Position numbers and translations under genes: made by a program
NCBI GenBank assembly: GCA_963513935.1
Contig: OY740774.1
Span: 28,911,949 to 28,975,948, forward strand
Direction: 5' to 3'
DNA: 64,000 nucleotides
Source: Aphrophora alni
Taxonomy: Eukaryota; Arthropoda; Insecta; Hemiptera; Aphrophoridae
Notes under the pieces: model-generated
What the model saw: the letters and a program-made list of their open reading frames with translations, nothing else
Told to the model about the DNA's origin: nothing
Database searches by the model: none
Shown here: positions 60,932-64,000 of the stretch, in pieces
How the letters are laid out: each line of letters opens with the position of its first letter
Numbering within the stretch: the stretch's first letter is position 1

Positions 60932-61668
60932 CAGTGTGTCCCATGAAGGCATTACATTTTTAAACAACCACTAAATACATATGCTCTACCAAATTGTAAG
61001 ATTTTTTCATACATATTGGAAACATATCCAAACGTGTACCAACAAATGTTTACACTGATATCTGCAATAGAAATAAAATGGCGGCTCTTCACAGCGATTT
61101 ATGGTTTAATGATTGCAAGCAATAAAATAACTTTTTATTCTTTTATAGACTTTAATAACTTTTTAATTTATAATTACCACAATATAACAGATAATAAAAT
61201 TTATTTTTATGATAAAATATGTTTTTTAACAACAACAACAAATTTCAAATTGAAACATGATTATTGTTCTATGGTAGCATCGATTAACGAAAGCCTCAAA
61301 GGCATTCCTGAAGAATTCTCTAGGGATGTTAAGCATTTCCTCTTCGAACCTTTTTAAATCTTCATCGGTTTCTACACCGTGGGAGTACACCTTTTCTTTT
61401 AGATATCCCACAGAAAAAAGCTGTTTAAACATTTGGAGTAATTTTGTCATTGGAGTTTAAACATTTTATGTCATCTTGTTCTCTGTCATTTAAACTGCAT
61501 TTCTATCAACAGCCGCCATTTTATTTCTATTGCAGATATCAGCGTAAAAATTTGTTGGTGCACTTTTGGATAGGTTTCTAATATGTATGAAAGAAATCTT
61601 ACAATTTGGTAGGCGCATATGTACTTAGTGGTTGTTTAAAAATGTAAATACCTTCCTGCGACATACTG
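60932..61668 (-). mobile_element. Deletion-derivative Tc1/mariner element (MITE-like) with ~157-bp terminal inverted repeats
   Basis: The ends are CAGTGTGTCCCATGAAGGC (left) and CAGTATGTCGCAGGAAGG (reverse complement of right), each bordered by TA (60930-60931 and 61669-61670), the mariner target-site hallmark. The inverted arms extend to about 61087 and from 61511, so over 40% of the element is inverted repeat. The interior keeps a piece of transposase C-terminus (separate entry). It cannot move alone but could be mobilised by a related transposase. Confidence 0.8.
61226..61450 (-). pseudogene. Probable mariner transposase C-terminal remnant
   Basis: The 74-codon frame reads KVYSHGVETDEDLKRFEEEM, then REFFRNAFEAFVNRCYHRTI, then IMFQFEI. 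This resembles the C-terminal end of insect mariner-type transposases: the kvY---v-t-eeLk-ri stretch followed by v---f-RC-----G--FE. The catalytic part is absent, consistent with internal deletion of a full-length element between the inverted repeats. Confidence 0.6.
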
Positions 61669-62079
61669 TATTTGCCCTATTGCCCTTTAATTCCTTTTGA
61701 TATATATCTTCTAAATCTTAATATAACTGTTATGTAATTTATTTTACATATTTTTGTACGAAAAAGAAATGTAAATGAAAAACACTTTATTATTTCTTTC
61801 ATTTATTACTTTTAAGACAAATAAATGAAATAAGTCGATGACTTCTATCATGGTACCTACCCAGCCCCCATCATACAGTGTAATTAATACAATCAGATAT
61901 TCTTAATGTAGTGCTTAAGAGTTGGTTTCTTTGTCCTTGCAGGAAACGTAAAATTGTAATTGTAGGGGTCTTATCTAGTAAGGATATTTTTTTAAACAGT
62001 TGTTACACATGGTTTTCTGAAATTTATGATTTGTATATCACTACTTTCTTGACGTCGTAGATATGTATAATTGATAAGA

Positions 62080-62600
62080 CTTTACTCGCTTCGCTCGTGT
62101 CAGTATCTCGGCCTTGAAGGGTTTCGAAGCTGAACATATTGAAGGAGCGTCCCACTCAGTACACTCATGTTGTAACTCAATCCTACCTGATCTCGTAACT
62201 ATACGAATATCACATTTTATTGGAGGTGACCGTTCGAATTTACATTTTTTTACAATAACTTTGCTATTTTTCCATTGTAGTGAGATATGGTTGGTACCAT
62301 TACATGCAGAATTGAAATCTGCAAGTTTATATTTAATTTAATGTATTATAACTTGAAAGATACTCTAGGTATGCACATGAAACTGCTTTAAATGTCCGGC
62401 GTTTTGAAGTTTTCAATTCGCCTTTTCTGAATGTCCGTAAAGTTCTCCACTTTCCACAATTTTCGTGTTTATCTTTATTTTTGTGACCGCTATCGTGCTT
62501 ACGTAGTAATGATGACGGACGGACGGGATGTCGAAAATCACTTTTTCAGTTTGCTAAAGCCATGAAACGTGAAGATCATTCAACATTTCTACGATTGCCA
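62080..62600. repeat. Dispersed repeat copy related to 15880-16400
   Basis: It contains 'tactcgcttcgct', 'cattacatgcagaattga', 'gacggacggacgg' and 'ccatgaaacgtgaagatca'. These words often sit together in old insect repeats. No coding domain. Confidence 0.4.
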
Positions 62601-62673
62601 AAATTACCCTGTATTTTTATTTACTCAGTATTAAATAATAAGAAGCCTTTGGTATTTAACAAGATATCTTTTT

Positions 62674-63379
62674 TATTATTATACATTTTTCGGACATTTG
62701 CCATCATTTGTGTGTTAGAAATCAAAACACGACGTTTCGGGAATAAGAATCAATTCCCGTTATCAAGTGACTAAAAATTAAAGAAACATGAAACTAGAAA
62801 CTAAGCCTATGTAAGAAGTAAAATAAATAAGAATACCACCAACCTTAATATCTAAGCATGCATCTCAGAGCTTAAACTGAGAATTTTAAAAACACAATCA
62901 CGGTAACACACAACTAATGTCAAGTACGTGTTGTTGTATCAAAGATACAGCAACAAGTGACGTGGTCCAGAAGGCGTGACAAACTATTAGGGGAGTGGCC
63001 TATTGTTAGTTGTATTAAGCTTCCTAGCACGAGAGCGGGTTACAACCCCTTGTGGCGATTTAACAGGTAAAATTTCAGCTTGTTTTTTAGTTGTAGGGTT
63101 ATTATAATCAAATTTTAGTTCTTTTTTTAACAATGGGAGCCATAATGGCTCCATTATGATTGGCTGATGCATTGAATTAAGCTCTTAGATGCATGCTTAG
63201 ATATTAATGTTGGTGGTGTTCTTATTTATTTTACTTCTTACATAGGCTTAGTTTCTAGTTTCATGTTTCTTTAGTTTTAAGTCACTTGATAACGGGAATT
63301 GATTCTTATTCCCGAAACGCCGTGATTTGATTTCTAACACACAAATGATGGCAAATGTCCGAAAAATGTATAATAACAA
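62674..63379 (-). mobile_element. Penelope-like element candidate flanked by ~205-bp inverted repeats (family C)
   Basis: The left arm 62674-62877 and right arm 63177-63379 are inverted copies with high identity (for example 'gcatgcttagatattaatgt' and 'ttcttacataggcttagttt' on the right). Each arm holds a hairpin TTGATAACGGGAATTGATTC-TTATTCCCGAAACG: a 7-bp stem between TTGATAA and GAAA, an arrangement like a hammerhead core with the essential G8 replaced by A. Between the arms a minus-strand ORF ends just before the left arm. Inverted or direct terminal repeats with hammerhead motifs are known in Penelope-like retroelements. No reverse transcriptase or GIY-YIG domain is present, so the assignment is tentative. 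Confidence 0.5.
62987..63172 (-). CDS. Short ORF inside the inverted-repeat element, probable C-terminal remnant
   Basis: The 61-codon frame ends in PVKSPQGVVTRSRARKLNTT followed by NNRPLP. A basic, proline-containing tail of this kind is common at the C-terminus of retroelement polyproteins, but it is not diagnostic. The start methionine is probably internal to a lost longer frame. No domain recognised. Confidence 0.35.
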   Translation of the reverse strand: MHQPIIMEPLWLPLLKKELKFDYNNPTTKKQAEILPVKSPQGVVTRSRARKLNTTNNRPLP

Positions 63380-63399
63380 AATTGAACTTCCATCATTAA

Positions 63400-64000
63400 C
63401 AAATAACTTCAAACAGAGAAAAGATATCTTTCCTAACTGACAGATATACGAGTACATCAATGTCAATTTAAGTCAAATATAGGCTACTCTTGGATAGTTT
63501 ACCCTTCCTTCGTACTCATTAAAAGTGACCCTTTTAGAGAGTATTTGTTGAAATTTTGGTGCTTTTCTGCATCAAATTAAGTTGTTAATCCTGTTTCTTA
63601 TTAAGGCTTCATCAATCTCACTTCACGAATTACCTAATTTTCATCTCACAGAGTAAACATCAGCTGACTTATAATACTAGTGATACAATTTTATAAGTAA
63701 ATAGTTTTCCTTTATGAAATACACTTGTCTGCCCTTTAAAACAAATGTACAGCTTACTTTATTACTTTTATGAAACAGGCTCCAGTAGATGGATACGAAA
63801 TTCTCCTTTATATTATAGTTTCAGTTGTTATTAATGGTCATAGTTTGGTAACTTCATTGTTTTAAGCTGTTGATGAAACTATAGTTGTAACCCTTAGGAG
63901 AGACATGTTAAATCACTCAACTATTGAGTTAAACTATAATATAACTATTATTTAATTAATATAATTAAGCTGTATAAGAGTCTATTACGATTCTATTCAA
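63400..64000. other. Intronic sequence to the window end, no gene recognised
   Basis: Nothing supportable is seen; no cadherin exon with GT/AG borders was found here. Confidence 0.45.

Overview
The window is AT-rich eukaryotic DNA, almost certainly from an insect. Evidence: spliced exons with GT/AG borders, Tc1/mariner and non-LTR elements of insect type, and short CCTAA/TTAGG runs matching the insect telomere motif. A hemipteran-like host is a guess from the look of the repeats.

Only one host gene is supported. Two exons on the + strand (47816-47922 and 53448-53655) encode part of a giant Fat-like protocadherin (FAT1/2/3 type; Drosophila kugelei/fat2). Together they make 315 nt, one cadherin-repeat period with matching phase-1 borders. 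The rest of the window then reads as three introns: one longer than 47.8 kb upstream, one of 5.5 kb between the exons, and one longer than 10.3 kb downstream. I saw no other host coding exon, rRNA or bona fide tRNA.

The introns are filled with transposon debris. 0-7 kb: a minus-strand non-LTR element with an open ORF1 and a frameshifted start of ORF2, a 5'-truncated non-LTR tail with RNase H remains, and inverted repeats with a hammerhead-like core. 9.8-11.3 kb: a hairpin with a good hammerhead-ribozyme core at its tip, and a palindrome built on a tRNA-like sequence. 17-42 kb: at least seven copies of an unclassified dispersed repeat, a 170-bp perfect GA tract, direct duplications and a decayed 1.3-kb mariner with terminal inverted repeats. 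45-46.5 kb: a Jockey-like reverse transcriptase fossil.

47.9-53.4 kb (central intron): an RTE-like reverse transcriptase fossil interrupted by 19 copies of a 48-bp unit that appears to be a 16-codon piece of the same retrotransposon ORF, organised in 192-bp higher-order blocks. 56.8-63.4 kb: a second RTE-like fossil, an inverted-repeat element holding a FLYWCH zinc-finger ORF, a 737-bp deletion-derivative mariner bounded by TA, and a Penelope-like candidate flanked by ~205-bp inverted repeats.

The most unusual signals are the codon-phased array grown inside a LINE ORF and the group of hammerhead-like hairpins in inverted repeats. All homology calls are by eye from remembered family motifs; no search was run.
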